From assembly GCF_009911795.1 (NCBI RefSeq), contig NZ_CP047898.1, forward strand, positions 1,612,001-1,676,000: a stretch of 64,000 nucleotides of DNA, read 5' to 3'. The translations under genes were made by a program, and so were the position numbers. Origin of the DNA: Pseudarthrobacter psychrotolerans. GTDB lineage: Bacteria > Actinomycetota > Actinomycetes > Actinomycetales > Micrococcaceae. Under the pieces are notes generated by a model. It was given only the letters and a program-made list of their open reading frames with translations. It was not told the DNA's origin and did not search any database. Positions 25,426-34,944 of this stretch are shown in pieces (the stretch's first letter is position 1; the number at the start of each line of letters is the position of its first letter).

Positions 25426-26796
25426 GTGCCAGACCAGGATCCGAACACGCAGCAGCCGCGCCCTGACGGCGAGGCCGGGAGGAGCCAGTCTCCATGGGGT
25501 CAGCCTCCATCGAGTCAGGCTCCGAGGGAACAGCCTCCGTGGGGGCCGCAGCCCGGCCCGGCACAGCCGCCTTGGGGCGGTCAGCTGGTGTGGGGCGGCC
25601 AACCTGTGTGGGGCCCACCCCCGGGGGGCCCGCCGGCCTGGGGCGCTCCCCCGCACAACCCCTACGGCGCGCCGCCGCCCTACCGGCAGCCCCGTTATGT
25701 GGCCCCGCCCAAACCCGGCATCGTTCCCCTGCGCCCGCTGATGTTCGGCGAGATCCTGGACGGTTCCTTCCAGGCGATCCGGCGCAATGCAAAGGCCATG
25801 CTGGGCGCCGCGTTGCTGGCCCAGACGCTGGCCGCAGTGCTGACGGCAGTCCTCACGGCATTCTCCGCCACGTCCGCGGCGTCGCTGGAGACCTGGGCGG
25901 CGGGCCTGACCGAGCAGGACCTGGTCCCGGTGGTGCTCACTTTCGCATCCGGCGTTCTGCTGGTCTCGGTGCTGACGGTCTTCCTGTCGGCGGTCCTTCA
26001 GGGCGCCATGGTGGTGCCGGTGGCAAGATCCGTCCTCAACCGCCCTACCGGGTTCAGGCAGATGTGGTCCCTGGCGCGGTCCCGCGCAGGGGCACTGGTC
26101 CGCCTCGCGGCGCTGCTGGTCGGCGCCGGGCTCCTCGTGGCGCTGCTGTTTGTGGCCTTGGCAGTATTGCTGGTCAGCACGGTAGGTGGAATGGGCGCCC
26201 TGATCCTGATCCCGCTGGGTCTGGTGTGCTTTGTGCTGTACGTGTGGATCTATATCAAACTCATGGTGGCGCCGGCCGCTGTGGTGGTGGAGGAGCTCGG
26301 GGCGCTGGCCGGCATACGCCGCTCCTGGGAACTCACGGGCAACAGCTGGTGGCGGCTCCTGGGCATCACGCTGGTGGTAGGCATCATGGTGGGGGTGATC
26401 ACCCAGATCGTCACCATTCCGGTTTCGCTGCTCTCCGGCTTTTACACCGGCGTGGTCTCACCGCACGGCGGTGCCGAGCAGGCAATCACGGCCGCCGTAG
26501 TGGCGGGCGTTGCCACCGCCGTTATCGGTGCGGTGGTCGGAGCGGTGGGGTTCGCCTTCCAGACCTCCGTGATGGCGCTGCTCTACCTTGACCTCCGGAT
26601 GCGCCGGGACGGCCTGGATATCGCGCTGCTCCGGCTACTGGAATCGGGCGCAGATCCCGACGGCGTCCCTGGCCGCGGCGTCCCGGTCTACAGGGCAGGA
26701 CCCGGCCAGAATCCGCGGCCGCCCTACGTAGCACCGCCCTACGTGGCACCGCCAAACGGGACGCCGCCCGGCGGGGCATGGCCCGATGGCCGCTGA
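25426..26796 (+). CDS. Multi-helix membrane protein with proline-rich N-terminus
   Basis: 456 residues. The first ~100 are a disordered, Pro/Gly/Gln-rich tract. From PLRPLMFGEILDGSFQAIRRN onwards there are about six to seven membrane segments, matching the glycerophosphodiester phosphodiesterase membrane-domain family (a membrane part without the enzyme). The C-terminal tail is again proline-rich with a short YVAPPYVAPP repeat. The start is a GTG with AAGGAA upstream. The next gene (DUF4129) begins 11 bases inside its end, so it heads the DUF4129-DUF4350-MoxR-DUF58 operon. No catalytic residues are seen; a scaffold or transport role is possible. Confidence 0.82.
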   Translation: MPDQDPNTQQPRPDGEAGRSQSPWGQPPSSQAPREQPPWGPQPGPAQPPWGGQLVWGGQPVWGPPPGGPPAWGAPPHNPYGAPPPYRQPRYVAPPKPGIVPLRPLMFGEILDGSFQAIRRNAKAMLGAALLAQTLAAVLTAVLTAFSATSAASLETWAAGLTEQDLVPVVLTFASGVLLVSVLTVFLSAVLQGAMVVPVARSVLNRPTGFRQMWSLARSRAGALVRLAALLVGAGLLVALLFVALAVLLVSTVGGMGALILIPLGLVCFVLYVWIYIKLMVAPAAVVVEELGALAGIRRSWELTGNSWWRLLGITLVVGIMVGVITQIVTIPVSLLSGFYTGVVSPHGGAEQAITAAVVAGVATAVIGAVVGAVGFAFQTSVMALLYLDLRMRRDGLDIALLRLLESGADPDGVPGRGVPVYRAGPGQNPRPPYVAPPYVAPPNGTPPGGAWPDGR

Positions 26797-27442
26797 ACCG
26801 CCGGTCCTGCCCGGCCGCGACGAGGCCCTCCGCTGGGCCGAAGAAGAACTTGCCAAGCCGGAATACCGTGACGCGGCCCCCGGCTGGCTGGACAGCGTGT
26901 GGGCGGACATCCTGGACTGGCTGCGGTCCCTCGACGGCGGCTCCGGCCCGGACAGCACCGTCGCGGCGCCGTGGATCGGCGTGGCCATCGCCGTGCTGAT
27001 CGGCGCGGCGGTCATCCTGGCCCGCCCGCGCCTCAACGCGAAAGCCAAGCGTGCCGGAGACGTGTTCGACGCCGACGCAACAGTCAGTGCCACGGCCTAC
27101 CGCCAGCGCGCGGAAGCCGCAGCCGCAGCCGGCAACTGGAGTGCCGCCGTCGTGGACTGTTTCCGTGCGCTGGTGCGCACGGCCGAGGACAGAACGGTTC
27201 TCGACGCGCGGCCCGGCCTGACCGCCGACGAGGTGGCACACGAACTGGCAACACCGTTTCCGTCCGAGGCCGGCCGCCTGACGGAAGCTGCGCGGACCTT
27301 CGACGGGATCCGCTACGGAAATGAGTCCGCCGGCCAGAACAACTATGCTGCAGTGCGCGAGCTGGATTTTGCCCTGCAGTCCCTCACGCCGGCGAGCGCC
27401 GCCCTGCCCGCTGAACATGACGAACCGGCGGTTCCCCGGTGA
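26786..27442 (+). CDS. DUF4129-domain membrane protein
   Basis: 218 residues with one central transmembrane helix (about 65-82, WIGVAIAVLIGAAVILARP). The cytosolic C-terminal DUF4129 domain (about 125-205) contains RALVRTAEDRTVLDARPGLTADE and a YNYAAVREL-like end. DUF4129 is found mostly beside MoxR and DUF58 genes, often fused to transglutaminase-like proteins. The N-terminal helix EALRWAEEELAKPEY is typical. It overlaps the upstream gene by 11 bases and the downstream one by four, indicating tight coupling. Confidence 0.85.
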   Translation: MAAEPPVLPGRDEALRWAEEELAKPEYRDAAPGWLDSVWADILDWLRSLDGGSGPDSTVAAPWIGVAIAVLIGAAVILARPRLNAKAKRAGDVFDADATVSATAYRQRAEAAAAAGNWSAAVVDCFRALVRTAEDRTVLDARPGLTADEVAHELATPFPSEAGRLTEAARTFDGIRYGNESAGQNNYAAVRELDFALQSLTPASAALPAEHDEPAVPR

Positions 27443-28644
27443 CGCACACGGCAACGACGCCGGGTGGACCGGAGACCCGGCCGGGTTCCGCGGGTGCCGT
27501 CGGGGCCGGGTCCGCTGCCGGGTCCTGGCTCCGGCGGCACCGCGGCAGGGCAGCGATCGGTGCGGCGGCCGCCGTCGGGCTGGCGGTGGTCGTTTCCACC
27601 CAGCTCGCGCCAAAGGGCGATTCCCTACCCCTCTCCGTCCACAACGCCGGACCGGACGGCGCCAGGGCGGTCAGCGAGATACTTGCCCGCCACGGCGTCG
27701 CGGTCAACGATGTTGAATCCTTCGACGACGCCCTGGCGGCACTCTCGGACCGGCCGGATGCGACCCTCCTCCTGTACGACCGGAGCGGTTTCCTGGACCG
27801 GTCACGGCTGGAAGAGCTAGCCGCAAGTGCGGGACGTCTGGTGTTGGTGACGCCGCGGCTGGGCTCGCTGACTGCCCTCGATACCGGCATCAGCCAGGCG
27901 GGCGTAGTGCCGGAGTCAACTGCGCTCCTGGCACCGGGATGCGGTCTCAGCGGTCCCGCGGCTGCGGGTACTGTTTCCGGAACCGGCGGCTTCCTGTACG
28001 ACGGCGGCACGGTGTGCTACCGACCGCCGGGAAGCGCCGCCGGGCTGCTTGCCGGCACGGACGACGGCGGCCTGACGGTCCTGGGCAGCACTGCGCTCCT
28101 CAACAACGGCGGGCTGGACGAGCACGGCCATGCCGCGCTGGCCCTGCGGACGTTGGGCAGCTCAGAGGATCTTGTCTGGTACCTGCCCGGGCTGGGCGAT
28201 GCGGCCGCCACGGAGTCAACGCAGACACTGGATGACCTCGCGCCTGACTGGGTGGCTTTCCTGGGGCCATGGCTGGTCTTTGTGGCCGTGCTGGCCATCG
28301 TGTGGCGGGGGCGCCGCCTGGGCCCGCTCGTCTTTGAACCGCTCCCGGTGGTGGTCAAGGCCGTGGAGACCGCCGAAGGCCGTGCCCGCCTCTATCAGGA
28401 TTCCCACGCACTGGACCGGGCGCGGGACAACCTTCGGGCTGGCACCCTGGTTCGTCTGGCGCAAGCCCTTCGACTCGGATCCCAGGCTACTGCCGACGAC
28501 GTCGTGCAGGCAGCGGCCCGGCACCTGGGCCGGCCGGCCACCGATATCAACGGCCTGATCCAGGAACGGCCCGGGACCGCCTCCAGGCTGGTGCACTGGT
28601 CACAGGAACTGGACAAACTAGAGAACGAGGTCAGGACCCGATGA
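27439..28644 (+). CDS. DUF4350-domain membrane protein
   Basis: 401 residues with a TM near the N-terminus (about 37-54) and a second near 275-293 (WVAFLGPWLVFVAVLAIVW). Between them is an extracytoplasmic DUF4350 domain (about 62-165) of a glutamine-amidotransferase/IFT52-like fold that includes ARAVSEILARHGVAV and a LLLYDRSGFLD strand. The cytosolic tail (about 300-401) is helical and may contact the MoxR ATPase. It overlaps its neighbours by four bases at each end (GTGA, ATGA). Its substrate is unknown. Confidence 0.85.
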   Translation: MTHTATTPGGPETRPGSAGAVGAGSAAGSWLRRHRGRAAIGAAAAVGLAVVVSTQLAPKGDSLPLSVHNAGPDGARAVSEILARHGVAVNDVESFDDALAALSDRPDATLLLYDRSGFLDRSRLEELAASAGRLVLVTPRLGSLTALDTGISQAGVVPESTALLAPGCGLSGPAAAGTVSGTGGFLYDGGTVCYRPPGSAAGLLAGTDDGGLTVLGSTALLNNGGLDEHGHAALALRTLGSSEDLVWYLPGLGDAAATESTQTLDDLAPDWVAFLGPWLVFVAVLAIVWRGRRLGPLVFEPLPVVVKAVETAEGRARLYQDSHALDRARDNLRAGTLVRLAQALRLGSQATADDVVQAAARHLGRPATDINGLIQERPGTASRLVHWSQELDKLENEVRTR

Positions 28645-29642
28645 ACGAACCGTACGGCGCCCCGCAGATCATGGATTCTTCCCCGCAGACGCTGGATCCC
28701 GCCCGGCAGGCACTCCTTGACGTCCGCCGCGAGGTGGCCAAGGCCGTGGTGGGGCAGGATGCCACTGTCACGGGACTCCTGATCGCGCTGCTTTCCCAGG
28801 GTCATGTGCTCCTCGAAGGCGTGCCCGGGGTGGCCAAAACACTCCTGGTGCGGGCACTTTCCGCCGCGCTGAGCCTGGATACCAAACGCGTACAGTTCAC
28901 TCCTGACCTGATGCCCGGCGACATCACTGGCTCCCTGGTCTACGACTCGCACACGTCGGAATTCAGTTTCCGCGAGGGGCCGGTCTTCACCGACATTCTG
29001 CTGGCCGACGAAATCAACCGGACGCCGCCGAAAACGCAGGCCTCCCTGTTGGAGGCCATGGAAGAACGGCAGGTCTCCGTGGACGGCGTGTCCAGGGCGC
29101 TGCCGGCGAACTTCCTGGTGGCCGCAACCCAGAACCCCGTGGAGTACGAAGGAACCTATCCCCTGCCCGAAGCCCAGCTGGACCGGTTCCTGCTCAAGCT
29201 CACTATGCCGCTGCCCAGCCGGACTGACGAGGTGGAAGTGATCCGGCGGCACGCGGCCGGCTTCAATCCGCGCGACCTTGCTGCCGCCGGTGTCCGGGCG
29301 GTGGCCGGCGCCGAGGACCTCGTACGGGCGCGGCAGGCTGTGGCCACCGTCGCCGTTGAACCGGAAATTATTGGCTACATCGTGGACCTGGTGCGCGCCA
29401 CCCGGCAGGCGCCGTCGTTCCAGCTGGGCGTCTCGCCCCGCGGCGCGACTGCACTGCTTAACACATCCCGCGCCTGGGCCTGGCTGTCCGGCCGCAGCTT
29501 CGTGACCCCCGACGACGTCAAGGCACTGGCGCTGCCGTGCCTGCGCCACCGGGTGGCCCTGCAGCCTGATGCCCAGATGGACGGGGTCCGCGTGGACGAT
29601 GTCCTGGGCAGCATCCTGGCGTCCGTCCCCGTCCCCCGCTGA
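28641..29642 (+). CDS. MoxR-family AAA+ ATPase
   Basis: 333 residues. Walker A GVPGVAKT (about 61-68), Walker B ILLADEINR (about 120-128), sensor 1 in FLVAATQNPVEYEGTYPLPEAQLDRF (about 160-185) and a C-terminal lid with RGATALLNTSRAWAWL. MoxR ATPases work as chaperones that mature or insert metal into partner proteins, typically with VWA/DUF58 partners encoded next door, as here. ATGA overlap with DUF4350. Confidence 0.93.
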   Translation: MNEPYGAPQIMDSSPQTLDPARQALLDVRREVAKAVVGQDATVTGLLIALLSQGHVLLEGVPGVAKTLLVRALSAALSLDTKRVQFTPDLMPGDITGSLVYDSHTSEFSFREGPVFTDILLADEINRTPPKTQASLLEAMEERQVSVDGVSRALPANFLVAATQNPVEYEGTYPLPEAQLDRFLLKLTMPLPSRTDEVEVIRRHAAGFNPRDLAAAGVRAVAGAEDLVRARQAVATVAVEPEIIGYIVDLVRATRQAPSFQLGVSPRGATALLNTSRAWAWLSGRSFVTPDDVKALALPCLRHRVALQPDAQMDGVRVDDVLGSILASVPVPR

Positions 29643-29653
29643 TCCGGTTGCAT

Positions 29654-30946
29654 ATGGCACTCTCCGGTCGGTTTGTCCTGCTGGCACTGCTGGGCCTGGT
29701 GCCGGTGCTGCTGTTTCCCGGCGGCGGAACGGTTCTGGGCGTGGTCGTGGCACTCGCCGTGCTCCTTGGCCTGGACCTTGTCCTGGCCGCTTCCCTGCGG
29801 GCCGTCATCGTCACGCGCGCCGAACCCGGCAACGTGACGCTGCACGGCACGGCCGCTTCGGTCCTTACGCTGCGCAACGGTGGCCGGCGTCGCCTGCGCG
29901 CCACTGTCCGGGACGCGTGGCAGCCGTCTGCCGGGGCCGTGAATCCGGTCCAGGACGTGGACATCCCCGCCCTGGAAAGTCGCCGGATGACCGTGCGGTT
30001 ACGGCCGGTCCGCCGTGGCGACATAGGCGCCAGGCACGTCACTGTCCGCTCCCATGGACCCCTTCGGCTTGCGGCACGCCAGCGCACGTTTGACTGCACC
30101 GGGCTCCTGCGGGTCCTGCCGCCGTTCCATTCCCGTAGGCACCTGCCGTCGAAACTCAGGAAGCTCCGCGAACTCGACGGCAAAGCCGCCGTGCAGATCC
30201 GTGGTGCCGGCACCGAATTCGACTCGCTGCGGGACTACGTCCGTGGGGACGACGTCCGGTCCATCGACTGGCGCGCAACCGCCCGCCGGTCCGCCGTCGT
30301 CGTCCGCACCTGGCGCCCCGAACGCGACCGGCGCGTGGTGATCATACTGGATACCTCGCGCACGTCGGCGGCGAGGATCGAGGACGAACCCCGGCTGGAT
30401 ACCGGCATCGAGGCGGCGCTCCTGCTGGCGGTGCTGGCCGAGCGTGGCGGTGACCGGGTGGACTTCCTGGCTTACGACCGCCGTCCGCGCGCCAGGGCCG
30501 GCTCCGCCACCACCGGCAACCTCCTGGGGCAGCTGGTGCAGGCGATGGCGCCCCTCGAGGCCGAACTGATCGAGCTTGACTGGTCCAGCCTCCCCGGCCA
30601 GATCCGGGCGGTCTCCGCCCACCGGTCCCTGGTGGTGCTGCTGACGGCGTTGGACGGCGGAGCGCCGGAGGAAGGGCTCATTCCCGTGGCCGCGCAGCTC
30701 GCCCGGCAGCATGTTGTGGTGGTGGCAGCCGTCCGTGATCCCATGCTGGGGCAGATGCTGCGGGAGCGTGAGAACGCCGCCGGTGTATTCCGGGCGGCAG
30801 CGGCCGAACGCGTACTCCTGGAACGGGCAGCGGTCAGCGCCGAGCTCCGGCACCACGGGGTGGAAGTGGTGGATGCGGAGCCACACCAGCTGCCGCCGCG
30901 GCTTGCCGACATGTACATCCGGCTCAAGGCGGCCGGTAGATTGTGA
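29654..30946 (+). CDS. DUF58-domain protein (VWA-like MoxR partner)
   Basis: 430 residues. Two adjacent hydrophobic helices (about 3-22 and 24-44) form an N-terminal membrane hairpin. A beta-sandwich region (about 50-130) and the DUF58 core follow, with FDSLRDYVRGDDVRSIDWRATAR (about 195-217). A VWA-like fold comes next, with the DTSRTS metal-site-like motif (about 235-240) and VVLLTALD. DUF58 proteins are the usual clients or partners of MoxR. The ATG is preferred over a TTG two codons upstream; the ribosome site is weak, consistent with coupling to moxR 11 bases before it. Confidence 0.9.
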   Translation: MALSGRFVLLALLGLVPVLLFPGGGTVLGVVVALAVLLGLDLVLAASLRAVIVTRAEPGNVTLHGTAASVLTLRNGGRRRLRATVRDAWQPSAGAVNPVQDVDIPALESRRMTVRLRPVRRGDIGARHVTVRSHGPLRLAARQRTFDCTGLLRVLPPFHSRRHLPSKLRKLRELDGKAAVQIRGAGTEFDSLRDYVRGDDVRSIDWRATARRSAVVVRTWRPERDRRVVIILDTSRTSAARIEDEPRLDTGIEAALLLAVLAERGGDRVDFLAYDRRPRARAGSATTGNLLGQLVQAMAPLEAELIELDWSSLPGQIRAVSAHRSLVVLLTALDGGAPEEGLIPVAAQLARQHVVVVAAVRDPMLGQMLRERENAAGVFRAAAAERVLLERAAVSAELRHHGVEVVDAEPHQLPPRLADMYIRLKAAGRL

Positions 30947-30987
30947 AACACTGCAGCGCCGCTGACGGTACCGGCCAGGAGGTCACC

Positions 30988-31701
30988 ATGAACGTCCCTA
31001 TTTACCAGCGGGCCCTGGGCGAGGACTTCGCGCGGCTGCAGCCTGAGCTGCAGGAGTACTTCTCCTTGGCGCCCGGCTCGGGGCACTACGGCGTCGGGGA
31101 GGGCGTGTTCGACGTTGTGGGCTGCCGGCAGGCCTGGCTGCGGCCGCTGCTCAAGCTCACCTCCGGGGAGGACGCATTCTTCCCGGATTACGGGGAGGGC
31201 ATACCGTTCCGGATTGAGAACCACGCGCACCAGGATCCGTTCGGCCGCCCCAGCCTGACTGCCCGGCGGGAAATCCGCTTCCCCGGGCACCGCCGGATTT
31301 TCCAGGACACCACCAGCCTCGTGGATTCCGACGGCGGGCCGCGGCTGGTGGACTACCTGGGCCGTTTCCGGCGCATGGTGACCGACCTTAAGCTCAGCGT
31401 GACGGACGAGGGCAGGCTGCGCGGCGTTTCCGAGGATTCCCGGCTGTTCCTTGGCCCCCTCCGCCTGCCGCTGCCGGCCATGGTGGATGCCAAGGCCTAC
31501 GCCGAGCAGTGGTGGGACGGTGCCGCCGGCAAGCATGGGAAGCACCGGATCCAGGTCAAGGTCATCCAGCCGCAGATCGGGCTGGTCCTGGTCTATGCGG
31601 GCAGCTTCGACTACCGCCTGCGCCCATACATCGGCGGCCGTTCGGCGCAGAGTTTCCTGCCCCGCTACGCCCAGCCGGACCGTTGGGAAAGCCGGACGTA
31701 G
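30988..31701 (+). CDS. DUF4166-domain protein
   Basis: 237 residues, soluble, matching DUF4166: PIYQRALGEDFARLQPELQEYFSL at the start, a GVGEGVFDVVGCRQAWLRPLLKL segment, PFRIENHAHQDPFGRPSLTARR in the middle and a C-terminal VYAGSFDYRLRPY. The start is at the ATG after GGAGG (five-base spacing). It follows DUF58 by 41 bases on the same strand but may be a separate unit. Family members are sometimes fused to epimerase/NAD-binding domains; the biochemical role is unknown. Confidence 0.85.
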   Translation: MNVPIYQRALGEDFARLQPELQEYFSLAPGSGHYGVGEGVFDVVGCRQAWLRPLLKLTSGEDAFFPDYGEGIPFRIENHAHQDPFGRPSLTARREIRFPGHRRIFQDTTSLVDSDGGPRLVDYLGRFRRMVTDLKLSVTDEGRLRGVSEDSRLFLGPLRLPLPAMVDAKAYAEQWWDGAAGKHGKHRIQVKVIQPQIGLVLVYAGSFDYRLRPYIGGRSAQSFLPRYAQPDRWESRT

Positions 31702-31720
31702 CCGTTAGCCCTGCGCCCGC

Positions 31721-32731
31721 TCAGCCGTGCGCGCGCTGGTTCAGGCCGTCGGCCACCTGGGTGAGCCGGCCCAGCAGCGCTGTGGCGGTGGCCGGCGTGT
31801 GGCCGGCAAGTCCTGTCGAGGGGGTGACGCGGATACTGCCCAGGGACGACGCCTGCAGACCCAGCTGGTGCCAGGGCCGCCAGACGGACTCAACGACGTC
31901 GGCCACCTTGGGCAGCGTGCCGCGGCTGACGTCCAGAGCGCCCGCCCAGATTCTCTTGCCTGCCTCCACTGCCGTGGCCAGCTGCTCCCACTGCCGTGTG
32001 GTCAGGGCCCTCAGCGGCACGGCCACGCCGTCGGCGCCGGCGGCGATGATCCGGTCGATCGGGGCCTCAATCTCGGGGACGGAAACAACAATTTCAGCCG
32101 CACCCGCGGCCCGCAGTGCCTCGATCACCACCTGCCAGGACTCGGTGACCTCCTGGGCACCCACCGCCCGCAGTGTGCGGTAACCACTCGACGTCGGGAT
32201 AGTGCCGGCGAGGACGGCGGCGATATCAGGCTCGTCGACCTGGACCACCAGCCGGGCTCCCGGGACCGCGCTGGAAATCCGGGACAGGTAGCCGCCAACC
32301 CCTGCCGCCAGCGAATGGGCAATGTCCCGGCGTGCGCCGTAATCGATCAGTGCCCGTTCGCCGTTGTGCAGGTGCAGGCCGGCGGCAATGCTCAGCGGAC
32401 CAACCAGCTGGAGCTTGATTTCGGGGGCGGCGGTGTCCTCGGCGCCCGCAACGTCTGCCAGGACGTTGATGTCCGTGGACAGTGCCGACGCGGCCCGGCG
32501 GAAATCCTTGCCGGGCCGGTCCACGATGCGCCAGCCGTACGGCTGGACATCCACGGCCATTTCAATCAGGAGTGCGGCCGTCCGCCCCAAGGCGTCGGAG
32601 CCGACTCCGCGGTCCGGAAGTTCCGCCAGGAAAGGCAGGTGCGGGCTGCCGAGCTCGCCGCGGATAATGCGGGCAGCCTCCACGGGGTCCTCCCCCGGCC
32701 AAGGCCCAAGCCCTGTGGCGGTTACTTCCAC
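31721..32731 (-). CDS. MetE-like (UROD/MetE superfamily) methionine synthase C-terminal domain protein
   Basis: 336 residues forming a single TIM barrel like the C-terminal half of cobalamin-independent methionine synthase: VTATGLGPWPGEDPVEAA at the start, KLQLVGPLSIAAGLHL, RLVVQVDEPDIAAVLAG and a C-terminal IRVTPSTGLAGHTPATA. The classical zinc ligands of MetE (HxC ... C) are not all evident, so methyl transfer to homocysteine is not assured. The GTG start overlaps the chorismate mutase stop by 10 bases, so it is translated behind it. It converges on the DUF4166 gene. Confidence 0.75.
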   Translation of the reverse strand: MEVTATGLGPWPGEDPVEAARIIRGELGSPHLPFLAELPDRGVGSDALGRTAALLIEMAVDVQPYGWRIVDRPGKDFRRAASALSTDINVLADVAGAEDTAAPEIKLQLVGPLSIAAGLHLHNGERALIDYGARRDIAHSLAAGVGGYLSRISSAVPGARLVVQVDEPDIAAVLAGTIPTSSGYRTLRAVGAQEVTESWQVVIEALRAAGAAEIVVSVPEIEAPIDRIIAAGADGVAVPLRALTTRQWEQLATAVEAGKRIWAGALDVSRGTLPKVADVVESVWRPWHQLGLQASSLGSIRVTPSTGLAGHTPATATALLGRLTQVADGLNQRAHG

Positions 32732-33108
32732 TCTGCAGCAGCCTGGTGGTCCTCGGCGATGGCTTCATGATGGCGGATGACCTCGCCGATGATGAAATTC
32801 AGGAACTTCTCAGCAAACGCGGGATCGAGGTGTGCATCCTCTGCCAACCGCCGGAGCCGCGCGATCTGGGCAGTTTCGCGGCCGGGATCCCCCGCGGGCA
32901 GCCGGTGTGCGGCCTTGAGGAACCCCACTTTCTGGGTGGCCTTGAACCGTTCGGCCAGGAGGTACACCAGGGTCGCATCGATGTTGTCGATGCTGGAGCG
33001 GATGGACAGCAGTTCCGCCATCACCGAGTTGTCCACGTGGCCTGCCAGCGAACTCGCGGCGGCATCGTAGGAGTCGGTGTCGGGAACATCATGGTTTTGC
33101 TGCGTCAT
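32722..33108 (-). CDS. Chorismate mutase, AroQ class
   Basis: 128 residues, all helical, with the AroQ pattern: IRSSIDNIDATLVYLLAERFKATQKVGFLK (about 36-65) provides the active-site Arg, Arg/Lys and Lys residues, followed by DPGRETAQIARLRRLAED and an FLNFIIGEVIRHHE helix. It converts chorismate to prephenate on the route to phenylalanine and tyrosine. The first 30 residues are an acidic extension. It precedes and overlaps the MetE-like gene. Confidence 0.93.
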   Translation of the reverse strand: MTQQNHDVPDTDSYDAAASSLAGHVDNSVMAELLSIRSSIDNIDATLVYLLAERFKATQKVGFLKAAHRLPAGDPGRETAQIARLRRLAEDAHLDPAFAEKFLNFIIGEVIRHHEAIAEDHQAAAEWK

Positions 33109-33158
33109 GGTCCAAGTCTATGGGCAGCCGCGGAAATCCTTCCGGTGTTAAGCGGCGG

Positions 33159-33192
33159 ACGGACACCCCGCACGGTTGGGCGGGGTGTCCGT
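33159..33192. terminator. Hairpin after the peptide ABC operon
   Basis: A perfect 13-bp stem (ACGGACACCCCGC and complement) with an eight-base loop, 37 bases beyond the stop of the ATP-binding gene. It has no T-tract, which is common in actinobacteria. Confidence 0.65.
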
Positions 33193-33228
33193 CTGGTGGC
33201 GCCGCGACGGCTGGGTCGCTTGTGGTGC

Positions 33229-34944
33229 CTACTGGGCCAGCAGCGCCCGGTGCGCTTCCCGGCGTCGGGCTTGTTCGTCCGGATCAGGAACCGGCAGCGA
33301 GGCAATCAGCCGTTTGGTGTAATCATGCTGCGGTGCGCCCATCACCTGGCTGCCGATGCCCTGCTCCACCAGCTTGCCCTTGTACAGGACGCCCACCCAT
33401 TGCGACAGGATGTCCACCACCGCGAGGTCGTGGCTGATGAATAGCGCCGCAAAGCCGAACTCGGCCTGGATTTCCTTGAAGAGTTCCAATACTTTTGCCT
33501 GCACTGAAACGTCAAGGGCCGACGTCGGCTCGTCAGCGATGAGCAGCCGCGGGTTCAGGATCAGCGCCCGCGCCAGGGACGCCCGCTGGCGCTGCCCGCC
33601 GGACAGCTCGTGCGGGTACCGTTGCGCGTACGACGCCGGCAGCTGCACTGATTCGAGCAGTTCAGCCACGCGTTTGCGCGCCTGCGCCGGGCTCGGGTTG
33701 GTGTGTATGATCATGGGTTCCGCTACGCAGTCGCCGATGGTCAGCTGGGGGTTGAAGGATGCGGCCGGATCCTGGAACACAAAGCCAATATCCTTCCGGA
33801 GGGGTTTGAACGTCCGCTCCTTGAGGTTCAGCATCTCGTAGCCGAGTACCTTCAGGCTGCCGCCGGTGGTCCGGTTCAGGCCCGCGATGGCCCGGCCGAT
33901 GGTGGTTTTCCCGGAGCCGGATTCGCCCACCAGTCCAAAGACTTCGCCTTGGGACAAGGTGAAGCTGACCCCGTCCACGGCCTTGAAGGCCGGAGTTCCC
34001 AGCCGGCCGGGATACTCGATGGTCAGGTTGGTTGCCTCCACGAGCACCGGCGAACCCTGGTGGGCGCGTTCCAGCAGACCCTCCGACGCCGAGTTCCGGC
34101 CCAGGTGGGGCACGGCGGCCAGCAGCTTCTTGGTGTAGTCCTGTTTGGGTTCGGCAAACAGCACACGCACCGGCGCTTCCTCCACCACATCTCCCTGGTA
34201 CATCACCACCACCCGATCCGCGAGATCGGCCACCACGCCCATGTTGTGGGTGATCAGCACGATCGAGGTGCCGTACTTGTCCCGAAGGTCCCTGAGCAGC
34301 TCCAGGATTTCGGCCTGGACGGTGACATCCAGGGCGGTGGTGGGTTCATCAGCCACAATCAGTCCGGGGTTCAGGGCAAGCGCGGCCGCGATCACCACGC
34401 GCTGCTTCTGGCCACCGGAGAACTGGTGCGGATAGTAGTTGACCCGATGTTCCGGATCCGGGATCCCCACCTTCCGCAGCGCTTCAATGGCACGGGCCTT
34501 GGCATCCCTGGCCGAAACCCGCTTCCCGCCGGCGCCGCCGGCGTGGGCACGGATGCCCTCGGCAATCTGCCAGCCCACGGTGAACACCGGGTTCAGGGCC
34601 GTGGAGGGCTCCTGGAACACCATGGCGACATCGCGGCCCCGGATCTGCCTCAGCTTCGCGGCGCTGACGCTGATGACATTGTTCCCGTTAATAAGGACGG
34701 CGCCCCCGCTGGTGGCGGTCTCGGGCAGCAGCCCGAGGATGGTTTTCGCGGTCACGGTTTTCCCGGAGCCGGATTCGCCCACGATGGCCAGGACTTCGCC
34801 GGAGCGGACGTCGAGGCTCACATCCTTCACGGCGTAGACGTCTCCGCCGTCGGTGGCGAAAGTGACTTTCAGGTGGTCGATCTCCAGAACGGGCTGGTCT
34901 GCCGGCCTGGACTGGTCAGATACCGAATCAATATTGATGGTCAC
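33229..34944 (-). CDS. Peptide/nickel-type ABC transporter, fused double ATP-binding protein
   Basis: 571 residues containing two complete ABC cassettes (DppD-DppF fusion). Cassette 1 (about 20-275) has GESGSGKT, FSGGQKQRV and IVADEPTTALD. Cassette 2 (about 305-555) has GESGSGKT, LSGGQRQRA and LIADEPTSALD. Both carry oligopeptide-family C-terminal extensions. It energises uptake of peptides through the two permeases encoded just before it; its ATG overlaps the second permease stop by four bases. Confidence 0.93.
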   Translation of the reverse strand: MTINIDSVSDQSRPADQPVLEIDHLKVTFATDGGDVYAVKDVSLDVRSGEVLAIVGESGSGKTVTAKTILGLLPETATSGGAVLINGNNVISVSAAKLRQIRGRDVAMVFQEPSTALNPVFTVGWQIAEGIRAHAGGAGGKRVSARDAKARAIEALRKVGIPDPEHRVNYYPHQFSGGQKQRVVIAAALALNPGLIVADEPTTALDVTVQAEILELLRDLRDKYGTSIVLITHNMGVVADLADRVVVMYQGDVVEEAPVRVLFAEPKQDYTKKLLAAVPHLGRNSASEGLLERAHQGSPVLVEATNLTIEYPGRLGTPAFKAVDGVSFTLSQGEVFGLVGESGSGKTTIGRAIAGLNRTTGGSLKVLGYEMLNLKERTFKPLRKDIGFVFQDPAASFNPQLTIGDCVAEPMIIHTNPSPAQARKRVAELLESVQLPASYAQRYPHELSGGQRQRASLARALILNPRLLIADEPTSALDVSVQAKVLELFKEIQAEFGFAALFISHDLAVVDILSQWVGVLYKGKLVEQGIGSQVMGAPQHDYTKRLIASLPVPDPDEQARRREAHRALLAQ

